From positions 1 to 26,846 of the forward strand of contig JBKJQQ010000021.1 in the NCBI GenBank assembly GCA_046593875.1: a DNA stretch of 26,846 nucleotides, read 5' to 3'. Positions 14,823 to 22,193 of this stretch are shown here, piece after piece (position 1 is the first letter of the stretch; each line of letters starts with the position of its first letter). The notes under the pieces were generated by a model, which saw only the letters and a list, made by a program, of their open reading frames with translations, did no database searches and was not told the origin of the DNA. This DNA comes from SCTD01 sp046593875 (GTDB lineage Bacteria; Actinomycetota; Actinomycetes; Mycobacteriales; SCTD01). Made by a program: the position numbers and the translations under genes.

Positions 14823-14895
14823 TGGTCAGGGGCGGGGTCGAACCGCCGACCCCACGCTTTTCAGGCGTGTGCTCTACCAGCTGAGCTACCTGACC
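14823..14895 (-). tRNA. tRNA-Phe (GAA)
   Basis: A 73-base cloverleaf. The acceptor arms GGTCAGG/CCTGACC pair fully, the anticodon loop is CTGAAAA and the T-arm has GGTTCGA. The 3' CCA is not encoded. It is last in transcription order (Glu-Asp-Phe). Confidence 0.96.
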
Positions 14896-14920
14896 AGACT
14901 GCGGTGGTGCCGTGGTGCTG

Positions 14921-14994
14921 CGACCCCGACGGGACTCGAACCCGCGACCTCCGCCGTGACAGGGCGGCGCGCTAACCAACTGCGCTACGGGGCC
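14921..14994 (-). tRNA. tRNA-Asp (GTC)
   Basis: A 74-base cloverleaf with acceptor GGCCCCG/CGGGGTC (one G-T pair), anticodon loop CTGTCAC in a CCGCC/GGCGG stem, T-arm GGTTCGA and discriminator G. CCA is not encoded. It lies 25 bp from tRNA-Phe. Confidence 0.96.
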
Positions 14995-15021
14995 TGGAGG
15001 TTCCCAGACCTTGGTGCTGTG

Positions 15022-15094
15022 TGCCCCCAACGGGATTCGAACCCGCGTAGCCACCTTGAAAGGGTGGAGTCCTGGGCCGCTAGACGATGGGGAC
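15022..15094 (-). tRNA. tRNA-Glu (TTC)
   Basis: A 73-base cloverleaf with acceptor GTCCCCA/TGGGGGC, anticodon loop CTTTCAA in a CCACC/GGTGG stem and T-arm GGTTCGA. CCA is not encoded. It is the first gene of the tRNA transcript. Confidence 0.96.
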
Positions 15095-15119
15095 TGTCTG
15101 GCCGTCGGAGACGCGGGCA

Positions 15120-15125
15120 AGCATA
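15120..15125 (-). promoter_or_regulatory. Candidate -10 (TATGCT) for the tRNA cluster
   Basis: On the minus strand TATGCT ends 25 bp before the tRNA-Glu 5' end, a plausible distance for a short leader. No clear -35 is seen; it would lie inside the 3' end of the upstream gene. Confidence 0.35.
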
Positions 15126-15134
15126 GCGGACGGC

Positions 15135-15749
15135 TCACTCGAGCAGCTGCGTCACCAGGGTCCCGAACCGTCCGTACGGCGCCAGCGCTGCCACCGCGCG
15201 GGCATCCTCGGCGGTGTCGACGTCGCGCAGCTCCGGGAGCAGGTACGGCGACAGGCCCGCCTCGCGCAGGGCCCCGAGCTGCAGCCGGCCGGTGTCGGCA
15301 CGGCTCGTGGGTACCTCGGCCAGCAGGCTGCCGTCCGGCCGCTGCAGGCCGAGCCCCCACCAGCCGCCGTCCGGGGCCAGCCCGAGGACCGCGTCGTGCT
15401 CGGCTAGCAGGTCCACCGCCTGCTGCAGCAGCTCGACGGTCAGCTGTGGGGTGTCCATGCCGACCAGCAGCGCGGGCAGGTCCGGGTCGACGTCGTCGAA
15501 GGCCGCCGCGAGCCGCTCCGGCATCGGCCCGCCGCGCTGCGGCTGCACCTCGAAGCCGTCGGCCGCGTAGGTCCCGTCGAGCACCAGCACGCGCCGGGCG
15601 GCCGGCACCTGGCGGACGACGTCGAGGGTGTCCTCCAGCGCCGCGGCCGCGACCTCCGCGGCCTGCTCGGGCGTCAGTGGCGGGCAGAGCCGGGTCTTCA
15701 CCCTGCCGGCGACGGGCTGCTTGGCGAGGACCAGGACCTGCACGCTCAT
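15135..15749 (-). CDS. DUF2064 / TIGR04282-type glycosyltransferase-like protein
   Basis: A 204-residue GT-A-fold protein of the DUF2064 (TIGR04282) family, sometimes named arsenosugar biosynthesis glycosyltransferase. The N-terminal signature V-L-A-K-Q-P-V-A-G-R-V-K-T-R-L resembles the nucleotide-binding loop of sugar nucleotidyltransferases; V-G-M-D-T-P-Q-L carries the acidic site and D-G-G-W-W-G-L-G follows. The real substrate is unknown. ATG 15749 overlaps the stop of the GT2 gene by 4 bp (ATGA). In many actinobacteria such a gene follows a GT2 gene, suggesting one pathway. It is the last gene of the operon, 40 bp before tRNA-Glu. Confidence 0.85.
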   Translation of the reverse strand: MSVQVLVLAKQPVAGRVKTRLCPPLTPEQAAEVAAAALEDTLDVVRQVPAARRVLVLDGTYAADGFEVQPQRGGPMPERLAAAFDDVDPDLPALLVGMDTPQLTVELLQQAVDLLAEHDAVLGLAPDGGWWGLGLQRPDGSLLAEVPTSRADTGRLQLGALREAGLSPYLLPELRDVDTAEDARAVAALAPYGRFGTLVTQLLE

Positions 15750-16405
15750 TCGATCGCCCGCAGCACCCGCGACATGTCGCGCACGGCCTTGAGCGTCCCG
15801 CCGACGGTGCCGGTCACCTTGGACTTCCCGGTACGAGGCAGGTAGTCGACGTCGACCTCGACGACCCGCCAGCCGGCCGCGACCGCGCGGGTGACCATCT
15901 CCAGCGGGTAGCCGAAGCGGCGGTCGGTGAGGCCGAGCTCGCGCAGCGCCTCGCGCCGGCAGGCCCGCATCGGCCCGAGGTCGTGGATGCGCAGGCCGGT
16001 GCGCTTGCCGAGCTGGCGGGCGACCTCGCGGTTGCCGAGCCGGGCGTGCAACGGCCAGTCCCTGTAGCTGGCCGTCCGGCGACGGCCGAGGACGAGGTCC
16101 GCGGTCCCGTCGGCGATCGGCCCGACGACCCGTGGCAGCTGCTCCGGGTCGAAGGAGCCGTCGGCGTCGAGGAAGCAGACGATGCCGTCCTCGTGGTCCG
16201 CGGCGGCCAGACCGGCGTGGCAGGCGGCCCCGAAGCCCCGCGGGCGGGCCTGGACGACGAGCGCGCCGTGCGCCTGCGCCACCTGCGCGCTGCCGTCGGT
16301 CGAGTCGTTGTCGGCGACGATCGGCCGGTAGCCGTCGGGCATGCGGGTGAGCACCCACGGGAGGGCGGCGGCCTCGTCGAGGCAGGGCAGGACGACGTCG
16401 GGCAC
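15746..16405 (-). CDS. Family 2 glycosyltransferase
   Basis: A 219-residue inverting GT-A glycosyltransferase. Features are V-V-L-P-C-L-D-E-A near the start, A-D-N-D-S-T-D-G-S, and the metal-binding D-A-D-G followed by S-F-D-P-E-Q-L near residues 78-88. The C-terminal R-R-F-G-Y-P-L-E-M, P-R-T-G-K-S-K-V, G-G-T-L-K-A pattern resembles dolichol/polyprenyl-phosphate sugar transferases. No membrane anchor is visible. The GTG start lies one base after the epimerase stop, and its stop overlaps the next ATG, so the three genes are translationally linked. Donor and acceptor sugars cannot be told from sequence. Confidence 0.88.
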   Translation of the reverse strand: MPDVVLPCLDEAAALPWVLTRMPDGYRPIVADNDSTDGSAQVAQAHGALVVQARPRGFGAACHAGLAAADHEDGIVCFLDADGSFDPEQLPRVVGPIADGTADLVLGRRRTASYRDWPLHARLGNREVARQLGKRTGLRIHDLGPMRACRREALRELGLTDRRFGYPLEMVTRAVAAGWRVVEVDVDYLPRTGKSKVTGTVGGTLKAVRDMSRVLRAIE

Positions 16406-16406
16406 G

Positions 16407-17453
16407 TCAGGACCGCAACGGCGCGGTGGCGAACTCGAGCACGCCGGCCGCGAAGCTGGTCTGGGCCGTGAAGCCGAGCTCCGCGCGGGCCCGCTCGGCG
16501 CTGGCCACGACGTGCCGCACGTCTCCGAGCCGGTACTGCCCCGTGACGACCGGGTCAGGACCGTCGGCCGCCCGGGCCAGCTCACGGGCCAGGTCGCCGA
16601 CGGTGTGCGGGACACCGCTCGCGACGTTGTAGGCGGTGAGCGCTCCCGGGGTGCCCGCGCCGTGCGCGAGCAGGTTGGCCTGGGCGACGTCGCGCACGTG
16701 CACGAAGTCGCGGCGCTGCCCGCCGTCCTCGAACACCCGCGGCGCCTCGCCCCGCTCGAGCGCGCTGCGGAACAGGCTGGCGACACCGGCGTACGGCGTG
16801 TCCTTGGGCATGTGCGGGCCGTAGACGTTGTGGTACCTCAGCGCGACCGCAGTGCCGCCGCTGGCCCGCGCCCAGCTCGCGGCGAGGTGCTCCTGCGCGG
16901 TCTTGCTCGCGGCGTAGGTGTTGCGCGGGTCCAGGGGCGCGTCCTCCGGGACGGTCCCCGGGTCGAGGGGCTGATGGCAGACGGGGCACGGCGGCTCGAA
17001 AGAGCCTGCCTGCAGGGTGCTCTCGTCGCGCGGCCCCGGACTCACTGTGCCGTGCTCGGAGCAGGTGTAGCGGCCCTCGCCGTAGACGACCATCGAGCTG
17101 GCCAGCACGAGACGCCCGACCTCGGCGCGGGCCATCGCGGCGAGCAGGACGGCGGTGCCGAGGTCGTTGTGGCTGACGTAGAGCGGCAGGTCCTGCAGGT
17201 CCACGCCGAGCCCGACCATCGCGGCCTGGTGGCAGACGGCGTCGACGCCGTCGAGCGCGCGGTCGCAGGTCGCCGCGTCCCGGACGTCGCCGTGCACCCG
17301 CTCGGCCCGCGCGTCCAGGCTCGCGGGCCAGCTGCCGGCGTGCACCTCGGGCAGCAGTGCGTCGAGGACGCGGACCGCGTGCCCGGCCGCGAGCAGCGCG
17401 TCGACGACGTGGGCTCCGATGAAGCCGGCGCCGCCGGTGACGAGGACGTGCAC
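16407..17453 (-). CDS. NAD-dependent sugar-nucleotide epimerase with Cys/His insert (dTDP-L-rhamnose 4-epimerase-like)
   Basis: A 348-residue extended short-chain dehydrogenase. The NAD loop is T-G-G-A-G-F-I-G at residues 6-13; S-S-M-V-V-Y-G-E-G and Y180-A-A-S-K184 form the catalytic site. Between them an insert carries Cys131-x2-His134 and Cys156-x2-Cys159, the arrangement of a small zinc-ribbon. I recall the same insert in proteins annotated as dTDP-L-rhamnose 4-epimerase (WbiB-like), which is the basis for the suggested activity; other 4-epimerase activities remain possible. It starts 10 bp after the hydrolase stop and feeds directly into the GT2 gene, suggesting it supplies a sugar nucleotide for it. 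Confidence 0.88.
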   Translation of the reverse strand: MHVLVTGGAGFIGAHVVDALLAAGHAVRVLDALLPEVHAGSWPASLDARAERVHGDVRDAATCDRALDGVDAVCHQAAMVGLGVDLQDLPLYVSHNDLGTAVLLAAMARAEVGRLVLASSMVVYGEGRYTCSEHGTVSPGPRDESTLQAGSFEPPCPVCHQPLDPGTVPEDAPLDPRNTYAASKTAQEHLAASWARASGGTAVALRYHNVYGPHMPKDTPYAGVASLFRSALERGEAPRVFEDGGQRRDFVHVRDVAQANLLAHGAGTPGALTAYNVASGVPHTVGDLARELARAADGPDPVVTGQYRLGDVRHVVASAERARAELGFTAQTSFAAGVLEFATAPLRS

Positions 17454-17463
17454 CCGCCGGACG

Positions 17464-18324
17464 CTAGCCGGTGAGCCGCACCAGCTCGTCGACCAGCCAG
17501 TCCAGGGCCTGCCCGGCGACCGGGGTGAGGGCCGTCATCCCGGCGAAGCCGTGCACCATCGCGTCGTAGCGCCGCCGGCTGACGGGGACGCCCGCGTCCC
17601 GGAGCCGTGCCGCGTAGGCCTCGCCCTCGTCCCGGAGCGGGTCGAGCTCGGCGGTGACGACGACAGCCGGCGGCAGGCCGGCGAGGTCCCCGGCCAGCAG
17701 GGGCGAGCAACGCGGATCGTGCGGGTCGGCGCCGTCCAGGTAGAGCCCGACGAAGTGCTCCAGCGCGGTGCGGGTGAGTCCGAACCCGCTGCCCAGCAGC
17801 CGGATCGACGGGCTCGACAGCGACGCGTCCAGCAGCGGGGTGAGGAGCACCTGCGCGGAGATCGGGAGGTCGCGGTCGACCAGGCAGGCCGCGGCGGCCA
17901 GCCCGGCGCCGGCGCTGTCCCCGCCGACGGCGACCGGTCCGGGGGTGGCGCGCAGCACCGCCACGCAGTCGTCGAGCGCGGCGGGGAAGGGGTGCTCCGG
18001 TGCCAGCCGGTAGGCCACGCTCGTCAGCGGCGCTCCGGTGCGCGCGACCAGCGAGCGGCACAGCGGGTCGACGGCGGCCCGGCTCCCGGTGACCCACCCG
18101 CCGCCGTGCAGCCAGACCAGGGACGGACCGCGGGCCGGGCCCGGCGGCAGGTAGCGCCGGACCGGGACGCCGGCCACGACGCCCTCCTCGTACGGAACGG
18201 CGGGGGCTCCGGCACCGACGGCGACCGCGAACGACTCCAGCCCGGTGCGCACGCGCGCGATGTCGAGCTCGTTCCCGTCCTCGAAGGCGTCCAGCAGGCT
18301 CGCGAGCGTCGGGTCGACGGTCAT
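17464..18324 (-). CDS. Alpha/beta hydrolase, hormone-sensitive lipase family
   Basis: A 286-residue esterase/lipase-type enzyme. The oxyanion motif H-G-G-G-W is at 73-77, nucleophile Ser137 in G-D-S-A-G, Asp228 in A-E-L-D-P-L-R and His258 in V-H-G-F, so the triad is complete. No signal peptide, hence cytoplasmic. I chose ATG 18324 because GAGGAGG lies nine bases upstream; a GTG seven codons further up would overlap that site. It is the first gene of a four-gene minus-strand operon and diverges from the GntR gene, which makes it the likely main target of that regulator. It may deacylate a sugar or lipid linked to the glycan genes, or a small ester; substrate unknown. Confidence 0.88.
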   Translation of the reverse strand: MTVDPTLASLLDAFEDGNELDIARVRTGLESFAVAVGAGAPAVPYEEGVVAGVPVRRYLPPGPARGPSLVWLHGGGWVTGSRAAVDPLCRSLVARTGAPLTSVAYRLAPEHPFPAALDDCVAVLRATPGPVAVGGDSAGAGLAAAACLVDRDLPISAQVLLTPLLDASLSSPSIRLLGSGFGLTRTALEHFVGLYLDGADPHDPRCSPLLAGDLAGLPPAVVVTAELDPLRDEGEAYAARLRDAGVPVSRRRYDAMVHGFAGMTALTPVAGQALDWLVDELVRLTG

Positions 18325-18352
18325 GTGGGAGCGCCTCCTCGACACCGGTGAC

Positions 18353-18372
18353 CTGTCATGCTGTCATGACAG
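18353..18372. promoter_or_regulatory. Candidate GntR operator: palindrome plus extra half-site
   Basis: CTGTCATGACAG (18361-18372) is a perfect 12-bp palindrome, immediately preceded by another CTGTCATG half-site (18353-18360). It ends one base before the GntR ATG and lies 28 bp from the divergent hydrolase ATG. Binding here could shut both genes. GntR-family operators are short palindromes of this kind. Confidence 0.65.
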
Positions 18373-18373
18373 G

Positions 18374-19150
18374 ATGCCAGGTACGCCGACAGAGCTCCCG
18401 CGCACCGCCATCCGCAAGCACGGGGCGGTGCCCTACTACGCCCAGCTGGCCGCGTTGTTCCGCGAGGCGATCGTCAGCGGCGAGTGGGAGCCCGGTCGCC
18501 CGCTGCCCTCGGAGCAGGTGATCGGCGAGTTCTTCGGGCTGTCCCGCACCGCCGTCCGCCAGGCCCTGGCGGAGCTGTCGGCGGAAGGTCTGGTGCGCAA
18601 GGAGAAGGGCCGCGGGTCGTTCGTCCGCGGACCGCGGCGGACCGAGTTCGTCGTGCAGGAGCTGCGCGGCTTCTTCGACGAGATGGGCGACCAGGGCAAG
18701 GCGGTCTCGACCGAGGTGCTGCTGCTCGAGACCACGACCGCTCCGGCCGAGGAGGCGGCCCTGCTCGGCATCCGCACGGGGAGCAAGGTGGTGCAGCTCG
18801 ACCGGCTGCGCCGCGTGGACGGCGAGCCCATCTGCTTGGCCCGCACCCTGCTGCCGCTGCCCCGGTTCGCCGGCCTCGCAGGCCAGGACCTGTCCGGCAG
18901 CAGCCTCTACGAGCTGCTGCGCAGCCGCTTCGGCGTCGAGCCCCGGACCGGTTGGCGCACGGTCGAGGCGACCGCGGCCGACCGGAGCACGGCAGCGCTG
19001 CTGGGCGTGCGGGCCGGCTCCCCCCTGCTGCTCCTGACCTCCCTCAACGTCGACGCGACCGGCGAGCCGTTCGAGCACTTCACCGCGTGGTACCGCGCCG
19101 ACCGCACGAGCTTCCGCATCGAGGTCGGGCCCGCCAGGGGGAGGTCATGA
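18374..19150 (+). CDS. GntR-family (HutC subfamily) transcriptional regulator
   Basis: A 258-residue repressor-type protein. The winged helix-turn-helix covers residues 20-86 (Y-Y-A-Q-L-A-A-L-F-R-E-A-I, L-P-S-E-Q-V-I-G-E-F-F-G-L-S-R-T-A-V-R-Q-A-L) with wing K-G-R-G-S-F-V. The UTRA ligand domain spans about 100-250 (V-V-Q-L-D-R-L-R, G-E-P-I-C-L-A-R-T). HutC-type UTRA domains usually bind small organic acids, sugars or amino-sugar phosphates. ATG 18374 is the only plausible start, since the frame upstream runs through the operator; only AGG touches the ATG, so the mRNA may be leaderless or nearly so. It overlaps the following gene by 4 bp. Confidence 0.9.
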   Translation: MPGTPTELPRTAIRKHGAVPYYAQLAALFREAIVSGEWEPGRPLPSEQVIGEFFGLSRTAVRQALAELSAEGLVRKEKGRGSFVRGPRRTEFVVQELRGFFDEMGDQGKAVSTEVLLLETTTAPAEEAALLGIRTGSKVVQLDRLRRVDGEPICLARTLLPLPRFAGLAGQDLSGSSLYELLRSRFGVEPRTGWRTVEATAADRSTAALLGVRAGSPLLLLTSLNVDATGEPFEHFTAWYRADRTSFRIEVGPARGRS

Positions 19151-19572
19151 CGACCCGTGGGCGCGGCCCAGAGCGCGGCGTGCGTGCGGTCCTGGCGGTC
19201 GGAGGGCTGGTGGTGGTCGGGCTGCTGGTCGTCGCCGCCGCCGTCGTGCTGCTACGGGGGCCGTCGACGCCCTCCCGCGTGGCCGCCCCTGCGGTCACGG
19301 CGTCGGGCTCGCCGGAGGAGCTCGCCCGCGCCGCCTGCGTCCAGCTGCGGCTGGCCGCGCAGGGCATCCAGGCCAGCAGTGCGGCCGCGGACGTCCGGAC
19401 GCAGCTCGCCGCCGCGCGTGCGCTGGCTGCCGCGGCGGTGCGTGCCGACGGTCGCTGGGCCGCGCTGTCTGGTGGCGTGGCCGCGCTCGACGAGGCGGTC
19501 CGGCGGGACGAGGGGCCGGCAGCGGCGGCGGGACTGCGCGTCGCGCTGCTGGAGTGCGACGCGCTGGGTTGA
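19147..19572 (+). CDS. Small single-span membrane protein of unknown function
   Basis: A 141-residue protein with a basic N-terminus, one strong transmembrane helix at about 13-37, a short Pro/Thr/Ser linker and an Ala-rich helical extracytoplasmic domain of about 90 residues holding two Cys (in A-A-C-V-Q-L and L-E-C-D-A-L) that could pair. I do not recognise the family. Its ATG overlaps the GntR stop (ATGA), so it is co-translated with the regulator. It converges on the peptide-binding lipoprotein gene with only 3 bp between the two stop codons and no terminator. Confidence 0.75.
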   Translation: MTTRGRGPERGVRAVLAVGGLVVVGLLVVAAAVVLLRGPSTPSRVAAPAVTASGSPEELARAACVQLRLAAQGIQASSAAADVRTQLAAARALAAAAVRADGRWAALSGGVAALDEAVRRDEGPAAAAGLRVALLECDALG

Positions 19573-19575
19573 CCG

Positions 19576-21195
19576 TCAGCGCAGGTAGAGCTCGCGGACC
19601 TGGAGCATGCCGGTGGAGCCGTCGACGTACTGCCCGCTGGCTGTGCCGATCTGCTCGGACACCGTCCAGCGCGACAGCGTCGTGGTGAGCGGCACCATCG
19701 GCATCCGCTCGCAGAGCAGCTCGGCGACACGGGCGTAGCCGAGCGCACGGTCCTCGTCGTCAGACGCCTCGCGGGCGATGCGGTCCAGGGTGCGGTCGAC
19801 ATCGGGGTCGGAGAACCGGCTCAGGTTGTCGCGCCCGATCCGGTCGGTGGAGAACAGCGGGTGCAGGTAGCCGTCCACGTCGCTGTGGGGGACGGACCAG
19901 CTGAAGCGGAAGAGTCCGTCGAAGCCCTGCGGCGCGGCAGCTTTCGCCAGGTAGGCCGCGAAGGTCAGCGGCGTGGGGACGGCGGTCAGGCCGATGCCGG
20001 CCTTGAGCTGTCGCGCGACCTCGATGACCAGCGCCCGGTTGCGCAGCTCGTCGTTGAAGTAGAGCGGGATGCGCACGCCGCGCAGGTCCACGCCCGCCGC
20101 GGACAGCAGCGCCTGCGCAGCAGGCAGGTCCGTGCGCACACCGTCGCAGGCCTCGTCGCCCTCGGACGTCTCGGGCAGGAAGGCGTCGGCCGCCGCCCGC
20201 GTCCCGGGGAAGACCGCCCGCACCAGGGCGGAACGGTCCACCGCGAGCGCCAGGGCCTGCCGCACTCGGACGTCCTCGAAGGTCGGCACGTCGACGGGGA
20301 TGCCGAGGTACTCGAGGGACGTGCCCGGCCCGCTCTGCACGCCGGCGCTCTGCTTCGGGGCAGCGGGAGCGACGTCGGCCCGGCCGTCCGAGACGGCGCG
20401 TGAGGGGTCGTCGGTGAAGACGAACTCGATCGCGTCGGCGTAGCCCGCACCGCCGCCGGTGAGCGCGCCGTCGACCGGCACGTAGTCCGACGCCCGGACC
20501 AGCCGCAGCCCGGTAGCCGCGGGGGTGAAGGGCTCGGCGAGGCGGTAGGGGCCGACGCAGACCGGGTTGCGGGCGAACGCCTCCGGGTTCCGCTCGGCAG
20601 CCGCCTTCGACACGGGAGACAGCAGCGGGCTGGTCAGCACGCGGACGAAGTCGGACAGCGGCTCGACCAGGGCGATCTGCACGCTGCTCTCGTCCCGCAC
20701 CTGCACGCCGCGCAGTCGGCGCCGCTCGACGTCCTCCTCGGTCGGCTCGTCGCCGTGCAGCTCGGCGTAGCCGTCGACCGGCGACAGCCGCTCCGCGGCG
20801 GTGCTGGCGTAGTCGGCGGACGCGACGCGGGACAGCGTGAAGGCGACGTCCTCCGCGGTCACCGGCGACCCGTCGGAGAACACCGCGTCCTCGCGCAGCC
20901 GGAGCGAGATGCTCGCACCGCCGTCGCTCACCAGGTAGGACTCCGCGACACCCGGCAGCACCTCGGAGGTCTCCGGATCGCTGGTGAGCAGGGGTGTGCA
21001 GAGCGTCCTCGCGACGAGCTCGCCGGAGGGCTCGTAGACGTTGCCGGGGTCGACCGAGCCCGGCGGTGTCACTGCGACGCGCAGCACCCCGCCGGCCCTC
21101 GCTGCGGGGTCGGCCTCGCGCAGTGCCACGGTCGTGTCGGCGGTGCAGCCGCTCCCGAGCAGGACGACCGCCAGCACCAGCGCAGGGTGTCTCAC
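19576..21195 (-). CDS. Oligopeptide ABC-transporter-type substrate-binding lipoprotein (SBP family 5)
   Basis: A 539-residue extracytoplasmic lipoprotein. The signal peptide ends in L-L-G-S-G-C with Cys17 as the lipidation site (slightly unusual, Gly at -3). G-G-V-L-R-V-A-V, D-P-E-T-S-E-V-L-P-G-V-A-E-S-Y and L-R-E-D-A-V-F-S-D-G-S-P-V-T-A-E-D-V are standard SBP_bac_5 signatures; D-V-R-V-R-Q-A-L-A-L-A-V-D-R is seen in the second lobe. The family binds peptides or nickel and hands them to Opp/Dpp permeases, yet no permease or ATPase lies in this window. GTG 21195 overlaps the upstream lipoprotein stop by 4 bp. It is the last gene of the MoxR-DUF58 operon, so a role with that complex is inferred. 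Confidence 0.88.
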   Translation of the reverse strand: MRHPALVLAVVLLGSGCTADTTVALREADPAARAGGVLRVAVTPPGSVDPGNVYEPSGELVARTLCTPLLTSDPETSEVLPGVAESYLVSDGGASISLRLREDAVFSDGSPVTAEDVAFTLSRVASADYASTAAERLSPVDGYAELHGDEPTEEDVERRRLRGVQVRDESSVQIALVEPLSDFVRVLTSPLLSPVSKAAAERNPEAFARNPVCVGPYRLAEPFTPAATGLRLVRASDYVPVDGALTGGGAGYADAIEFVFTDDPSRAVSDGRADVAPAAPKQSAGVQSGPGTSLEYLGIPVDVPTFEDVRVRQALALAVDRSALVRAVFPGTRAAADAFLPETSEGDEACDGVRTDLPAAQALLSAAGVDLRGVRIPLYFNDELRNRALVIEVARQLKAGIGLTAVPTPLTFAAYLAKAAAPQGFDGLFRFSWSVPHSDVDGYLHPLFSTDRIGRDNLSRFSDPDVDRTLDRIAREASDDEDRALGYARVAELLCERMPMVPLTTTLSRWTVSEQIGTASGQYVDGSTGMLQVRELYLR

Positions 21196-22193
21196 GGCTG
21201 CGGACCTGCCTGCGCGCGCGGCGCCTGGTTGACGGTCGAGGTGTTCGTCCGGCTGACGCCGGCATCGCCGTCCTGGCCGGCGAAGGCGACCGTCTCCCGC
21301 AGGACGAGCCCGCCGTACTGCGTGCCGATGGCGTAGGTGGCCGTGAAGTCCAGCTCCTGCGTGGTGCTGACGAGCTCGCCGGTCAGGTCCAGCACGAAGC
21401 TGTCCAGCGGGGTCCCGCACGCGTCGACGCGCGCCTTGCCGGTCACCGTGGACACGAAGCTCAGGACCGTCTGCGTCCGCGGGTCCACGCCACGGGACTC
21501 GACCTGCGCACCGCGCACGAACGGGAAGGCCGCCAGCTGCAGGTCCGGTGTCGGGTCGAACACCGTCTCCTGCCCGGCGCTGTCCCTGCTGACGGTCCTG
21601 GCGACGTAGAGACCGGGGGCGAGGTCCGTCGGCAGCGGACGGCGCTGCACGACGAGGTAGGTGGTGGTCGTCGTGACGTCGCCGAGCGACTCGGCGACGT
21701 CGAAGGCGAAGCCGCTGGGGCCCTCCGCAGGACCGCTCACCGTCCGCAGCGACCGCGCGGGGAAGACGCCGCTGCGAGCATCAGCTCCACTGACCTCGAA
21801 GCGGCCGCTGTTGCGGAAGACGTACTGCGCTCTCGCGGGCCGGAGCTCGACGGTTGAGGGGGCTTCCACGGCAGGTGCGACCAGGGGGCCGGCGACCGGG
21901 CACGCGGTGGCCGGAGGGGGAGGCAGCGGCGGCGCGACGGGGCGGCCCTCGACCGGGATCTCGAAGGTCGGCGGCGGGAGCGTCACCACGCTGGGGGGCG
22001 GCGGCAGCGCGAAGCTCGGCGGCTGCGACCCGGGGGACGGCACCGTGACGACCGCCGCCGGTGTGGGCGTGCTCTGCGCGCCGAGCACGACGTTGCTCGG
22101 CACCTCCTTGAAGTCCACCGCGAGCGAGCGCTCGGGCCCGGCGCACCCCGCCGCGAGCGAGGCCGCAGCCAGCAGCGGCAGCAGGCGCCTCAT
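21192..22193 (-). CDS. Proline-rich lipoprotein of unknown function
   Basis: A 333-residue protein with lipobox L-A-A-G-C (Cys17). Residues about 40-105 are a disordered Pro/Val/Thr linker with P-P-P-P runs that could span the cell wall. Residues about 115-325 form a beta-rich domain (V-E-L-R-P-A-R-A-Q-Y-V-F-R-N-S-G-R-F-E-V, T-T-T-T-T-Y-L-V-V, G-L-Y-V-A-R-T-V-S-R-D). I do not recognise the domain. Its ATG overlaps the stop of the large membrane protein (ATGA) and its stop overlaps the SBP start, so it is tightly coupled within the operon. It is probably anchored on the outer face of the membrane. Confidence 0.82.
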   Translation of the reverse strand: MRRLLPLLAAASLAAGCAGPERSLAVDFKEVPSNVVLGAQSTPTPAAVVTVPSPGSQPPSFALPPPPSVVTLPPPTFEIPVEGRPVAPPLPPPPATACPVAGPLVAPAVEAPSTVELRPARAQYVFRNSGRFEVSGADARSGVFPARSLRTVSGPAEGPSGFAFDVAESLGDVTTTTTYLVVQRRPLPTDLAPGLYVARTVSRDSAGQETVFDPTPDLQLAAFPFVRGAQVESRGVDPRTQTVLSFVSTVTGKARVDACGTPLDSFVLDLTGELVSTTQELDFTATYAIGTQYGGLVLRETVAFAGQDGDAGVSRTNTSTVNQAPRAQAGPQP

